Notes: a model not told the origin generated them from the letters alone. A stretch of 64,000 nt of DNA from Cunninghamia lanceolata (GCA_027924645.1 BSBN01000850.1:992001-1056000), one strand, 5' to 3'; shown: positions 36,945 to 49,076, numbered from the stretch's first letter. Program-made: numbers and translations.

Positions 36945-36960
36945 ATTGGTATCAGAGCCA
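36945..36960 (+). other. Primer binding site of element C
   Basis: ATTGGTATCAGAGCCA directly after the LTR, complementary to the initiator tRNA-Met 3' end as in most plant copia elements. Confidence 0.9.
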
Positions 36961-37013
36961 AGTTTCCCTTCTGCAACTTAATCAGCTTGGGTAGGTCCTG
37001 TGTGTGGAGTTCA

Positions 37014-38539
37014 ATGGGTAAGTGTAGAAGAAATAAGAACATGAGAAATGTTAAGATTCTTTTTGGTCAAAAGATACAAAAGAAATCATCCATATCAAAT
37101 CCAGATTTTGATAAAAAGTCAGTTGATAAAGTTGTTCTCCAAGTTGAATCTGATATTGTCTTAGAAGAAAATTTTTCAGATGTTCCTCGGTTTGATGGTT
37201 CAAATTTTTTAGTTTGGTATGTTAGAATGAAAGTGTATTTATCCTCCTTAGGATATGATGTTTTAATGTCAGTTGAGAATTGTAATTCTGCAAATAACAA
37301 AGAAGCTCTTGAATGTAATGATATTGCAAAGAAGGCTATATTATCTGCTTTGTCTAATGATGTTATTTGTAAAGTTATGGATTGTGTTACAGCTCAGGAT
37401 ATGTGGAGGAGATTGAAAAGAATTTACCAAGGTAATGATAAAGAAGAGGACACTCTGGTGTGTCAAGAAAGTGGCAATGAAATGAAATCACATGAAGAAG
37501 TTGAGACCCAATCAAATTTAGAAGATGATGATGATTAGGATTATGATGAACAAGACTGTGAGATTGATCTAAAAGGAGAGCTCATATATGCTCTAACTGA
37601 ACTCAAGAAGTATAAGAAGGAGAACAAGAAATTAATGTTGCAATTGCAGCAAGAAAGAGTTTTAAAAGACAAAGCTCTTACAAATCTTGAAGATGCTAGA
37701 AACCTGATTGTAGACTTGAAGAATCAAGCAAGTGAATCAAACAAATTGATTGTCAGTTTGAAATCAGAAATTGAAGAAGCTAAGAGGATAGCTGATGTCT
37801 CAATATCTAACCTTGAAGTTGCAAGGATTGAGAATCTAAAACTAGAGAGTGATATTATCAATCTGAGAAAAGACTATGATGGTCTCAAAGCTTTATCTAA
37901 GAAAGTATAAGGAGTTTGAAGAAAGCACAATCAAGCTACATAAGATGCTTGGTAAACAAAAACTATATGGAGACACTACTAGACTTGGTTTTGAAGAAGG
38001 AGAATGTTCAAAAGCTAGAGAGACTCCCAGAAAGAAGATTGATTTGAATGTTACCACTGAAAACAAAATACATAATCAAAGCAGAAGAAATTTCAGAAAA
38101 AGTGCTCCCGTTAGACAAGCATACATGTACAGGTATAACTATTCATTTAATGGTTATTGTTATACTTGTAATCAATTTGGACACAAATTAGTTAATTGCA
38201 GAAGGAATACTAACATTATTTGTTACAAGTGCAATCATGTTGGACATATACAAAGAAATTGTAAAAAGGTATGATTCTGCATGGAAGTCTAACATAAGTT
38301 CTCAAAGGTACTATCAGTCATTTGATTATCATATAGTTTGTTATAATTGCAATTCTCCTAGTCACAAAGCATTTAGTTGCAGAAAAGCATCATCTAATTT
38401 GATAGGTTGGAAATGGAAAGAAACAGAAAAAGTTTGGAGAAAGAAAGCATCTGTAAAAATTTGGAAGCAGAAAGAAAGCAAAGAGAAGTCAGAATCTAAG
38501 CTTGTGCATCTTGCACAAGTCATTTCATCTGTTGCATAA
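37014..38539 (+). pseudogene. Gag of element C (UBN2-like core, coiled coil, three CCHC knuckles)
   Basis: The start chosen is ATG 37014 (MGKCRRNKN), the first after the LTR and the same start as in element A. Residues 55-150 form a copia gag core: RFDGSNFLVWYVRMKVYL, then KAILSALSNDVICKV and TAQDMWRRLKRIYQGN. After an acidic end comes TAG at 37536; the frame then continues as coiled coil to 37910. A frameshift there moves to the motif [13 protein letters not shown] and knuckles [14 protein letters not shown] and [15 protein letters not shown] second frameshift near 38270 precedes CYNCNSPSHKAFSC. One stop and two frameshifts prevent a full-length product. This is the only gag of the three pol-less elements that retains the core. 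Confidence 0.85.
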
Positions 38540-40113
38540 CATAGCATGAAGTAAGGGGGAGGTATCAAATGTTCTATCAGTTAACCCCAAGAAGTTTCAA
38601 GAAGAAGATCATTTGATATGATGATCTTGTCTGTCTATCATTCTTACCCTGCTTTGAAATTATTGATGATGATGTTGATTGATTTTCAGTATGTGACAAT
38701 GATACAGGTGATCTTTAGTTCAGTATGCATACAAGATGTTAAAAGGATGGTCAGGGGTTCAAAACACAAAGAGTTTGATAATGTTGAGAGTTTTGATTTA
38801 TAAATGATCCTATTCATATTTTGTTCATAGCATGTTGTTACTGACAATGGTTGAGTTGTTATGGTGTTGCAGTTCTGTGTGATCTTGCTTGTCAGGGCAA
38901 AGAGCTTAATATGCTCTCAAGAAGCTCTTATCAGAAATTAGCATGTGTTGGCTAAGGTGGCTGAAAATGAAAATTCAATTCATAGCAATTATCTCTACTT
39001 TTGATTTGTGCAAAGTGTTGTTACAGGAAGAATTTGTTCATGCAGTTTGTTTGTTGTTGTTTGAATGACAAAGTCAAGAGGCAAGAATTCTTGTTGATTG
39101 CAGTATGTTTCAGATGTGGTCATGTATGTATCAGTTTTGACAATGTGTTGTAAATAGTTGTGCTGAAACAACAGGTTAGTCTTCATTTTTCAGATGGTTT
39201 TCATTCTTTTCATGTCAAAAAGGATGTGCAAGAATAGATTGGTTGCAGAATGAATGTTCATTTAAGAAGTGATCATTGGTGTAATTAGACATGTTCTTTG
39301 TTGGTTTTCCTCATTAATATGGTTCAGGAAGGTAGTGCAAATTTTGTTTTCAGAGTTTAAGTTCATCAAAGGAGCTGGTATTTGAGTGCAAAATTATGCC
39401 AAGTTTTCATCATCATATTTGTATCAAGAAGTGGTATTATGTTGAGGTTGACATACATGTTTCTTTCTAGCAGGATAGTGCTTCTAGTGTAACAGTGATG
39501 TTTGTCCTTGTAAATGATTGACAGTGGTATTTATGAGCAGTGTTTTGTTTGTAAACCTTAACACATGGGAGATCTTGGAGATTTGTTATTTCAGGTCAAA
39601 AAGTGTTGGTTCAGGAGTTTGTTAAAGGAAGTAATCAAGGATCTCATTGATGTCAGTGTTTCATCTTCATCTACATATTTGGTTTGATGATTTGGTTGGT
39701 GTGCCTTACATGATGTTTTCTTTCAGGTCCTATGCTTCATGGTTTCTTATTACTCACAAGTTGAAAAGTTGTGCAGTATGCAGATGTGTAAGAACAGAGC
39801 TATGTATAAGAACAGAGCTTTCAGAATAACAAAAAATTGTAAATATGATTAGTGCCTTAAATTTTTAGAGGCTAGTGGTATCAAAGGTTGGGTAAGTGAT
39901 TTTTTAATTTCTTGGTTGGTATGAAAGATAACAAGGTTAGTGATAGTGTTTGTGATCCAAGAACTGTGTAAACAATTCATTGATATCTTTCTCATGATTT
40001 ATATGAGTTATTTTTCTCAGGGGGAGATATTTGTCTTTGTCATCAGATGTCAAAAAGGGGGAGAAAGTAAAATTGTATCAGGTAGTTTTGCCATCAATGA
40101 CAAAGGGGGAGAT
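38540..40113 (+). other. Non-coding internal tail and PPTs of element C
   Basis: 1.5 kb without domains. Two polypurine tracts close it. The outer (about 40052-40063) follows TTGTCATCAGATGTCAA and the LTR-adjacent one (40102-40110) follows TTGCCATCAATGACAA. The latter pairs 15 of 16 bases with TTGTCATTGATGTCAA at 40127-40142 inside the 3' LTR. Confidence 0.7.
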
Positions 40114-42569
40114 TGATGGTGATAAGTTGTCATTGATGTCAAAAGTATGTTCAGTTGCCATTGTTGTTGACAGGAGCAGGAGACATCATCTTGTGTGTTC
40201 TTTCTATTGTTATATCACAGTTCAGTATGGTAAAGTGTTTGTGTTTATCTTGTTATCATGTTGTAGTACACATCATGCCTAATAAGGTCAGAACAGGTTG
40301 TCAAGATCAGATGTACTGAGTTCAGTGATAGTGGGTTGTGTTTGAATTAATGTCTTCATTATGGAGTTCATTTGATGTTTCATAAGAGGTCATGAAGAAT
40401 AACTCATTCATGTCTAGCAGAGAGATCAGTTCATTTGAGGTTGGTTGTGCTCAAGACAAGGTTAAGGTGCTTCTTTGTTGGATGATCAGTTAGATGAAAT
40501 CGTATTGTTGATTGATTGATGCCTCTTGGGTTTGAGTTAATATCTTCATTGTGTAGTTCTTTCTAGTTTGTTGTCATAGCTCAATGTTCTCAGTGTATAT
40601 GGCAGAGTTGAGTTTGTTGTCATGATGTTGAATTTACATGATCATGATGGCTGTAGGAGTAGAAGTCAGGAGTTCCTTCATGTTTCACTTGGTTTGGATT
40701 TCATTCAAGGTGTCTTCAAGATTTATAAGTAATGGTGATATCTCTATGTTATGGAGTTCAATTTATCTTCTTTGATTGATCTATCCATGATGATAATTAA
40801 CTAGAGTTGATAAGGTTCTTTTGCATCATGATTCAAATTCTCTTTACTTCAGAGTGTGGTCTAAACCTTAATAAAGGTTATATAAGGGAATATATATTCT
40901 GATTTACCTGTCATAATGAAAAGGCTCTTTTTTGTTCTAATTTAAAAGTGACCAGAAAGAACAGGTCAAGGATGACTTAAGTCATCACTTATGGGTATGT
41001 GCATCGTTACTTGACCGGCCCCATCGGTATATCAAACCCTTTGGATCGGTCTTTATCCCTATTCATTGGGCGGGAAATCAAATCAATGGCTCCTTTTAAA
41101 GTTTTTCAAAGCGCAAAATTTGTGATCAATGGTTTCTATTTAAATCTCTCCCCGATCCTTGGCATTAAACTTTGAAGGGGAAATAGACGTCATTTCTATA
41201 TGACTTTTTTAGAAAGGTTATCTTTTTGCCCCTCAAAAGAAGGTTTTAAGATAGATTTTCTTGGAAAGTTTTTTTTGGAAGTTTTTTTTCTATTTTCAAA
41301 ATCTTCCTCGTGGAAAATGAAAAGATAAATGTAGATTTTTTTGTGTGGGAGGAGATTCAGATTTAATGCCTTTTTATTTTTTTTATAGAGTTGAAAAGAA
41401 AGCCTCTATAGAAGATGGATTTATTTTTAAGGGGCTGGTACATTATTGATTCAAGATATTTTTGAGATGGATAAGATTGCAGGTTCTTCATGACATGTAT
41501 TTTTGCAGAAGAAGATGAATAGATTGGGAGAAGTTTTTTGCAAGAGCATATTAAAAATTTTATGGGATGATTTTCTTGAGAAGATAGAGTTTGATTGCAG
41601 GAATTTGCAGAGAAGGAGATTTATTTTTTTATGGAAGATGAAAATGAAAAGACAAAATATTAAAAGGGAATTTGAGAGAATTGAAGACTAAAAATATGAA
41701 AAGACTTCTACAGATAATTTCAGAGAAAATAAAAATGGAAAAATGGAAAGATTTTTTTTAAAGAAATTGATTTTATTCTACAAAGCAAAAGGAAGATATT
41801 GTGTGATCAGATGCAAACAAATTTTTTTTGAAGAAGAATTTGAAGAAGTTATTGAGAAATTGAATAAGGCACAGAGGAATATGAAAAGATTTTTCTTTGC
41901 AGGTGGAAGGACATTCAACTTGTATAAAATTGTTTTTCAGGTGCATTGATGGTGTGAATTAAAAAGAGAGAGATGAAATATACAGAGTTGTGAAGTGTTG
42001 TTGAGTGTATCCGGATGTAAGATTAATTTTGAACAGAATGACCATTTGACAGACATATGTTTTGTATTGAATGGAAACAGAGTATCCCTCCGATTTGTTT
42101 ATTACATCTATTGGTGATTTGGTTTGCCAGTGAGGCCTTGTATTAGCCAGTGAGGCTTGTAGGTTAGTGAGACCTATTTGTTTACCAGTGAGGTATATTA
42201 GTGTTGGAAGTGGGTGCTTCTATTTGGTATTGGAGTTGGTGCTCCATAAGGAGTTGGTGCTCCTAGATACAATTTGTATTGCCAGTGAGGCATGTTTTTT
42301 AGTTAAGCCAATGAGGCAATTCTAGAGTGGTTTTTCTACCCCTGAAGGGTTTTCCACTCGTGCAATTCTTGTGTCTTGATCTTCTCTCTATGGATATATG
42401 TTTTACTCATGAGTTTTTGTTTTTCATTCTCAGTTATGTGCACATGTATGTGAGAAATCAATGATAGCTCTCTCTCCTTGTACTCTGCAAGTTAAAGTTT
42501 GTAAAAAGCTTAGAAATTTCACACAACACTGATTCACCCCTCCTCTCAGTGTTGTCCTTAACTCCTACA
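40114..42569 (+). repeat. 3' LTR of element C
   Basis: Starts TGATGGTGATAAG and ends CTCCTACA. Nearly identical to the 5' LTR, including TATATAAGG (40879-40887), the 16-bp palindrome (40971-40986) and the CAGTGAGGC-type series (42125-42320). Confidence 0.92.
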
Positions 42570-42574
42570 CATAT

Positions 42575-45510
42575 CCTACCTGGTCATGTTGCTCAATTTG
42601 AGCATCCTGCATTTCTTTCTCATTACTTTGATCATCTTGAGCTACATGAATCTATGTATTTTCTTCATCAAGATCATCCCCAATTTGTTTCCTTTCTTGA
42701 TATGGGGGTGGTTAGTCTGTATATGTTGTATCCTTTTTTCCATCCTAACCTTCCACATGATGATCATCTTTCATTTGTTCTTCCTATTGATCCTAAGCTT
42801 CACAGGATACTTCACCTTACTTTCCCTGGATTATAACATACTTAGGATCACCTTTCATTTGTTTATTGGGCTCCTCCTAGACATCTTGATGGGGTTTCTT
42901 TGTATCTAATTTTTGAATCACTTCCTCATCACCTCTTTTGTCCCCTTGATCCTGTTGTCCAGATGCAAGCTTTTACTGTTCAGGCTGCTCTATATCCATC
43001 TGGATATGTTCCTTGGTAGTATCCTTAGTTTGTACATCCTGATGAGGTTCCTTAATATCCATCTAGATATTTTCTTCTTATGCTTGGCTGTCCTTTGCAA
43101 CCTCTTCTTCATCACCTTCAGCTAGCTAATAAGTCAAGTCTATCACTCTAGGGCTAGTTATAGTTTCTATCATGACATTTAAAGGTCCTATTAGCACTTC
43201 AATATCAGGGGAATGTGCCCTTTCAACTTCTTTGCTATGTTCTCCTTGAACACCACCTTCAGTTGCAGGCTCAACGTGCCTAAGTAGGCTTTCAATAGGG
43301 TGATCAGTTACATCCCTGACTACGTAATCACCAGTTAGATCAATGGTTTGACTAAGTGGTAAAAACTTACCAACTTCTTTCTCTAACACCTTGCTCATGG
43401 TTTGCTAAGCTAGTTCCATTTTTACCTTTTTAATATTATCCACTGGCACATCAAGTTGAAACTCTCTTACTACATGCAAGGTTGGATCTTGATACTTTGA
43501 CATCTGAGCACTGGATGGTTTGTAAGTAGACCCCCTCATAATTGGTCCTTGATACCTACTTTTTTTGGTGGTACTAACTCCCCCTAACACATCCTCATGT
43601 CATTTGTGATATCTTCTTCTATAAGTTCCTCCTCCTCTACAGGTTCTTCTTCTACTACTATGGGAACCTTGGGCATTGAGATAGGAATAGCCATTACAGG
43701 AGTATCTCTAGGAGGTGAAGGCCTATATACCAGTGAAACACCTTCTGAAGTAGGCTCCTCTTCAGCCCCTGATGTGCTAGGCTTGGCCAACCTTGTCTCC
43801 AACACATGCCTCTTGTGTACTAAGAAATCATCAAAGTTTGGTTCTTCTCTCTCTTTCATCTTTCTTTTCTTGTCCAAAGTGATGACAACTCCTTTGGCTT
43901 TAAGCTCATTAATCTTCTTTTGCATCCAATTCTTGGATCTCTCTTTTACTTTAGTAGTGATGACATCAATGGATGTCTCATCTTCTTTAGTCCAGTCTAG
44001 AAGTGCCAATGCCTCATTATATACCTTGTTATCCTCATATTCTAGTCTAAGATGTCATCGTCATCTATCTTGATCTGAGGGGGACATGAGGATATCCTAT
44101 AGTCTTCATCTGGTTCAAGGTTAATCTTTTATATCTCCTCCTTACATCATATTCATCATCACAGTCAACCCAATAATCCAACAGGTGCATGACAAGCTTG
44201 TACTTTTAATTAAAATACTTTTCTATCCTATGATAAGGGTCATAATCCCTTACAATGGAACTAGTTGTAAATGTAGCATCCTCAAACTATCTACTTCTAC
44301 CAATTTGGCCATCTCCATTGATCCACAGACAAACCAATTCATATCTATAGGAAACTTCACATATGATCTTCCATTCTTGTTTTTGGTCATCTCAAGTGCA
44401 GGCACCATCTACCTCACCATCTCCAACAACACCACCTTATTTGATGGGTACCTAGGTAACATGAATGGGTTCCCACTAAACCCTTCCATTTTGATGTAGG
44501 AATATGTGGAAAATTGTATAAACCAAGCCCCATGGGGATGGATTTTCTCTATAGCTCCTACGGAGAACTATTTGGCTATGTGCCCCTCCATAAGTTTGAC
44601 TAAATACATCACAAAAAAATCATTCATAATTTTATAATACTGCATAGACTACCTCCTTTCCAACTGAGGATACTACTCCCATGATGAATTCTCATTTGGA
44701 AGCCTAACAAGCTTTCCAACTATTTGCAATCTGTCAGAGGTACCTTTATAGGCACATGCATACACTAAGTAGGAAGTCATATAGAACACTCTACTCTTGT
44801 TCTTTCTCTATTTAATCATCTATATATGTATGGAATCACTAAATATTTTAGCCCATTGAACTGTTTGTTTCTTCTCTATGACCATTTTGATCAAGCCATA
44901 CATCCAAGATTCAAAGTTACCAAAATTAGGCCTCCTAGCCATTCTGCTAAGCAATACCATCATGTATTGGACTTCTAGAGAGAAGTCATATTTATAAAGA
45001 TGTTGGGGCATCTTGGCTACTGCTTTTTTCCTTACTAGCCAGATCTCTCCATCTAAGGAAAATGACTTTCCTACAATCTTTTTGATTTCCATCATATTCT
45101 TTTGCAAGTGCCTCTAGGTCTAACACATATATCCTCCTTGGCATGGGCAAATTAAATGACTTTGTTATGCCATCAACTGAGAGATCAGCATAAACTCTTC
45201 CCTAATGTTCAATTCTCCTAGTTACCACATTATAGTTTCCCATGGATTCAACCAGTAGCTCTAGGGCCTTTGTAGCATATGGGAAACCAGCAGCGTAGTA
45301 CATTCTAGTAGCAATGATGTTATTTAAGATGGGGTTATCTTCCCTGCTATGGATCCTTGTTCTAAAGGCATCCATGTCTGTGTTGCCATAGTGAGTATCT
45401 TCTGTAAATCCAAATTTTTTGCATACATTATTTACCCTCGGGAACATGTCTATTTTAAATTTTGCATCTCGTTTATCTATGTGGGGCTACATCTTATCCT
45501 ACAATTTAAC
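42575..45510 (-). pseudogene. Element D unknown ORF, 5' portion
   Basis: Reverse-strand reading, from about 45510 down: MFPRVNNVCKKFGFTEDTHY, then PILNNIIATRMYYAAGF and KALELLVESMGNYN (to 45202), then KYDFSLEVQYMMVLLSRMARR and FESWMYGLIKMVIEKK (45107-44820). A Lys/Glu-rich region follows (44009-43584; MALLDWTKEDETSIDVITTK), then a Pro/Glu-rich acidic part (EEEPVEEEELIEED) and further charged sequence to 42575 (EKEMQDAQIEQHDQVGY), where element C interrupts it. Several stops and frameshifts. The order is a globular N-terminal part, a charged linker, then coiled coil beyond C. I recognise no domain and no pol motif. The total with the 3' portion is roughly 4 kb of coding sequence. Confidence 0.6.
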
Positions 45511-45953
45511 CATTCATGTCTTAACTAGGGCATACACTAAGCTAGGGTTAGTACATTCCTATTCTCTTAATTTAAAAGAAACAGGGAATCTAGACATATG
45601 CATTTAGTCATGATTTAACCTTGAATTTACCTAATTTCATCACTGTAACCTTTTTGCCTATGTAAAACATGAAATATCCCTATGGAAAAAAACTAGAGGG
45701 GACTCATCCCATACATACCTGATTATAAGATCCTTAACCTTAGATTGTAGAGTTGGGTACTTGATGCAGTGATCAAATCACTTTTTGTGTAATTTGGCTT
45801 CTCATCGTAAGTTCATCGTTAATACTTACAGTGCTCAAGGTCTCTATGCAAATTATCAGCTTTTGAATGCAATTATGCAAATTATGAGAGTAATTTGCCC
45901 TTTTAAATTATAAATTCCATGCTTTTAGAGCTTATTAAATATTAATTACTCTC
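45511..45953. other. Upstream flank of element D, no PBS found
   Basis: Non-coding. I looked for a reverse-strand tRNA primer site and an LTR end and found none convincing. ATTAATTACTCTC at 45941-45953 is the left target duplication of the LINE. Confidence 0.4.
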
Positions 45954-47750
45954 AGATTAAAATATATTTAATGGGCTGGAATGGCGGACACGAAGCGGGG
46001 AGTGGAGGTGCGCAAGGAGCATTCGGCATTGGAGATTGTTCGCAAGCTGGTGGAAGATGGGATAGTATCAGTAGAGGATTTGGGCAGCGGTGACATTAAG
46101 CAATTGGTGGATGCTCTTCGACAGAAGGTGGAGGTCATCAAGCATCGAAAGGAGCAGGGCATTGTTAGGAATGATGGATCTCCTCCCCTGGTTTCTTTCT
46201 CCACTGTTTCACCCGTTGCGATGGCTCACACGACAGGAATCTTCATACATTGCAAGAATTCCTTGAATCCTTACCATGTTTGTTTCAATTATTGCAAAGA
46301 ACAAATCCTCTCCCTTGATCCTTCAGCAGACCTAGGGTTTGTCTTAGCTTGGGTATCAACGCCCAACAAGTCTTTGGCTATGGCTTTGGATCCTCCGCCC
46401 CCTCCGCTGGTTCCTCCTCGCGATTCATTCACTTCTTGGAATTTGGGCGATTGCAGGGTGGATTTGTCCACTGACCCTATTGATTACCATATTTTTGATG
46501 AGAGCTTAAGGAAAGTCTCCTTAGATATGGGATCTAGAGCTCTGGTTTTCAGATCGATGGGGTGTCGACCTTCGGTAATTGATTTCTTGGACTGGTACAA
46601 GTGCTGGTGGGATAAATTATCTCCCCCTTCCATGGATTTGCTAGATTTTGGTTTCTTTCTAGTCATCTTTCAAAATGCTGAGGATTGCAGGTTTGTCCTA
46701 GACAATGGACCTTGGTTTTTGGGCAGAACAGGATTATTTATGACTCCATGGACTCCTTTCTTTGATCCTGCAAATTTCCAAATTCCTTCCATCCCAATTT
46801 GGATGTGCCTTTACAATTTGCCTTTGGTTTTGCGTAACCCTTCTCAAATAGAATCCTTGGTCAACCATTTTGGCACCTTCATTAAAATTGAGGAAGGAGC
46901 GAATCACAGAAGGTTTGTTAGAGTTTGTGCCCTGATTGATATTTCTAGGCCATTGCCTCACATGATCCGTATCAATTCGTCCCTTGGATCCTGGACACAA
47001 TACATTAATTTTGAAGGGCTTCCTGAGAGATGCTTTAGGTGCTTTCAATTTGGACATAAGATTGCTGGCTGTCATTCCAAAGTCAGCAATGGCCAGTGGT
47101 GCATTAGTCTGAAGAAATGGGTTCATAAGGAAGGCACTCCTAACATAAATTTTGTTTGGAGAAATCATGGCATGTTCATGGATCAACGCTCTTCTTCATT
47201 CCCAGAAGTTGGGGCTGAGGAGCAGTCTGAAAACACTCCCCCCCTTCCAGTGGAGCTGAGGTTGCACTTAATCAGCAAAAGGATAGAGATAAGCAGTCAT
47301 TTTTAGGGGCCGCAAGGAATGTGGAGCAAGGGCTGCTTCCTTCTAATGATCAAGTGGATCAGATGGTTGCAATGACTGGTTCAAAACTACACCTCATTCC
47401 CCTCACTGTTGGAAGGGAGTCAAATTTGGCTAAGGTTGGCAAGCGTAGGGGTAGGAAAACTGAAGCTGAGAAACTGAGAGCAGAGGCCCAAATCGCATTA
47501 GATGAGGGCACCCAGTGGAAGATGGAAGAACTTCTCACGAGAAGCAAAAGTAGACAAAGGAAAGGTGGACTTTAAGACTCTCATGGTGGATTTTTTGGTC
47601 TTTTCTGTGGATTTATTTTCCTCTACTTCCTTCCGTCTCTTCTATCTCTTTTGCTCCCCATTTTAGGGTTTGAAGCATTCTTATTTTTATGACCTTTTAT
47701 GTTATATGGGACTGGGCCCAAAACCCACATATTACACAGCAAAAAAAAAA
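45954..47750 (+). mobile_element. LINE with ORF1 only, poly(A) and 13-bp target duplication
   Basis: Flanked by the perfect direct repeat ATTAATTACTCTC (45941-45953 and 47751-47763) and ending in A10 (47741-47750), the hallmarks of target-primed reverse transcription. It encodes a plant L1-type ORF1 and has about 170 bp of 3' UTR. There is no endonuclease or RT, so ORF2 is absent between intact ends. It would need ORF2 of another LINE to move. Its higher GC content sets it apart from its surroundings. Confidence 0.88.
45981..47575 (+). pseudogene. LINE ORF1 protein (DUF4283, CCHC zinc knuckle)
   Basis: The frame from ATG 45981 (MADTKRGVEV) runs 441 codons to 47306. A 1-nt frameshift near 47250-47270 shifts the rest into the frame ending at 47575 (KQSFLGAARN ... 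KRRGRKTEAEKLRAEAQ). Residues 170-330 match the DUF4283 domain of plant LINE and transposon gag-like proteins (SRALVFRSMGCRPSVIDFL; FVLDNGPWFLG; IPIWMCLYNLPL). Residues 355-375 are the knuckle LPERCFRCFQFGHKIAGC. Such proteins bind element RNA. Apart from the frameshift the frame is clean, suggesting a fairly recent insertion. Confidence 0.88.
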
Positions 47751-47763
47751 ATTAATTACTCTC

Positions 47764-49076
47764 GGGAAATTAGGTACATTCATTCAGTGAAAACGTAGGA
47801 GATCATGATAGGTGTTTGTTGGCATGATTTCAAATTTAAATGCCAATGACCCTTTTATTGCATTAAATGCACAAAGGTGCACCTGGATAGCAATGGATCT
47901 TAGTTTTAGAATGTCCATATGGATATATCCATGTGGATATGTCCGTATGACGTCAGCATGTTAATCTTTTCGTTAAGATGAGATGACATGATGTCATCAA
48001 GATATGGATAATGATTCCAATGTCTGAAAAATAGGCAAGCATAGGATATCCGTATGGATAAACATCCAGGTGACATCAGCATGAAGGTTAGGTCAACCAT
48101 CATTGACCAAAAATATACTATCGGGTTTCAATTTTGTTTAGAATAGGTTGGGAGTGGACACGTGTCATAATATCACTGGTTAAACAGGAGCATGGATATT
48201 AGAAGATTAGGATATTGGTAATGCAAAATATCCATTTGCACAAATGTCCATGTGACATCATCAGGATATGCCTTCTATGTTGAGTTGGGTTGAAGTGATG
48301 TCATATGGATATGGATATTGGAAATAAGACATGGATCTTTGTAAAGTAAATATCCATGCGGGCTAATGTCCATATGATGCAAGCAGACTAAGGATTCCTT
48401 ATGAGGTCATGATGACATGACATCATCTAGATTGGGATGTTTGTTAAAAGTAAGGATACTCGACAAGGCTAATATCCATTGAACTAATATCTGCATGATG
48501 TAGGTTGTTTATATAAGTGCAAGTCAGATGACGTCATCGGGATCTAGATATATCAAAGGCATAAGGATATGGATATTAGACAACTGCTAAATATCCATAT
48601 GGATGATGTTAGAATGACCAACCTACTACTTCAAAATGAAGCATGATGATGTGACCAGGACATGAATATCCCATAATGGATATTCGTGTCAAAATATCCA
48701 TGACTGAATGTCTAGATCTACAGAGTTCTTATTCGGTATAAATTTGACAAGCTATCATTCAGATAGGGATATTCATAAGGATCCAGACCTTAAAATGAAG
48801 ATCAAGATATTAAATAGATAACATCCATATCCCCGGTGACTAAACTTTGACCGTCCATAACTTTCTTGTTTCTTCAAAATTTTCTATGATTCAAAAGGGA
48901 AAGTTGCTTAATTTTCAATTGTCTACCCAATGGAATTCTTTCCAAGGGAATTCTTGAACTTAACCTTTTGGATCTATATCATGACATGATCTTTTTTCCA
49001 TACTTCCCAAAAAGTAGGAAACACCAGCACAAGCAAAAAAAGTTGGGTTCCTATTTTGCTAGGGAAAAATGGGGCG
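47764..49076. repeat. Palindrome-rich non-coding segment (LTR-like)
   Basis: The segment is filled with variants of ATATCCATATGGATAT and of TGA(C/T)GTCA. Perfect palindromes include TCCATATGGA (47913-47922), GGATATATCC (47921-47930), TGACGTCA near 47948, GATGACGTCATC (48527-48538) and ATCCATATGGAT (48593-48604). TGACGTCA is a known bZIP (CRE/TGA-type) binding sequence. No open frame. It is the right end of the insertion complex in copia element E. Confidence 0.5.

Larger units (their letters stand above)
34490..42569 (+). mobile_element. Element C: complete pol-less LTR element (TR-GAG type)
   Basis: 8,080 bp with TG...CA ends and a perfect 5-bp target duplication CATAT (34485-34489 and 42570-42574). 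LTRs 34490-36944 and 40114-42569 (about 2.46 kb) appear about 98 percent identical by eye, so the insertion is probably recent on the scale of this window. The inside holds PBS, gag with core domain and three CCHC knuckles, a 1.5-kb tail without coding potential and a PPT. No pol. It inserted in opposite orientation into the D reading frame. Confidence 0.92.

Noticed and set aside
36945..36960. TGGTATCAGAGC sites as tRNA gene fragments
   Set aside because: They are primer binding sites next to LTR ends at 15948, 23371 and 36945, not parts of tRNA genes; no cloverleaf sequence follows.
42549..43125. Forward frames of 70-107 codons rich in Leu, Ile, Phe and His
   Set aside because: Antisense shadows of the reverse-strand D coding sequence (QDAQIEQHDQ and similar).
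45772..45778. TGATGCA at 45772 matching the left end of the D complex (32103) as an LTR boundary
   Set aside because: Only these seven bases match; the following sequences differ and no primer site follows on the reverse strand.
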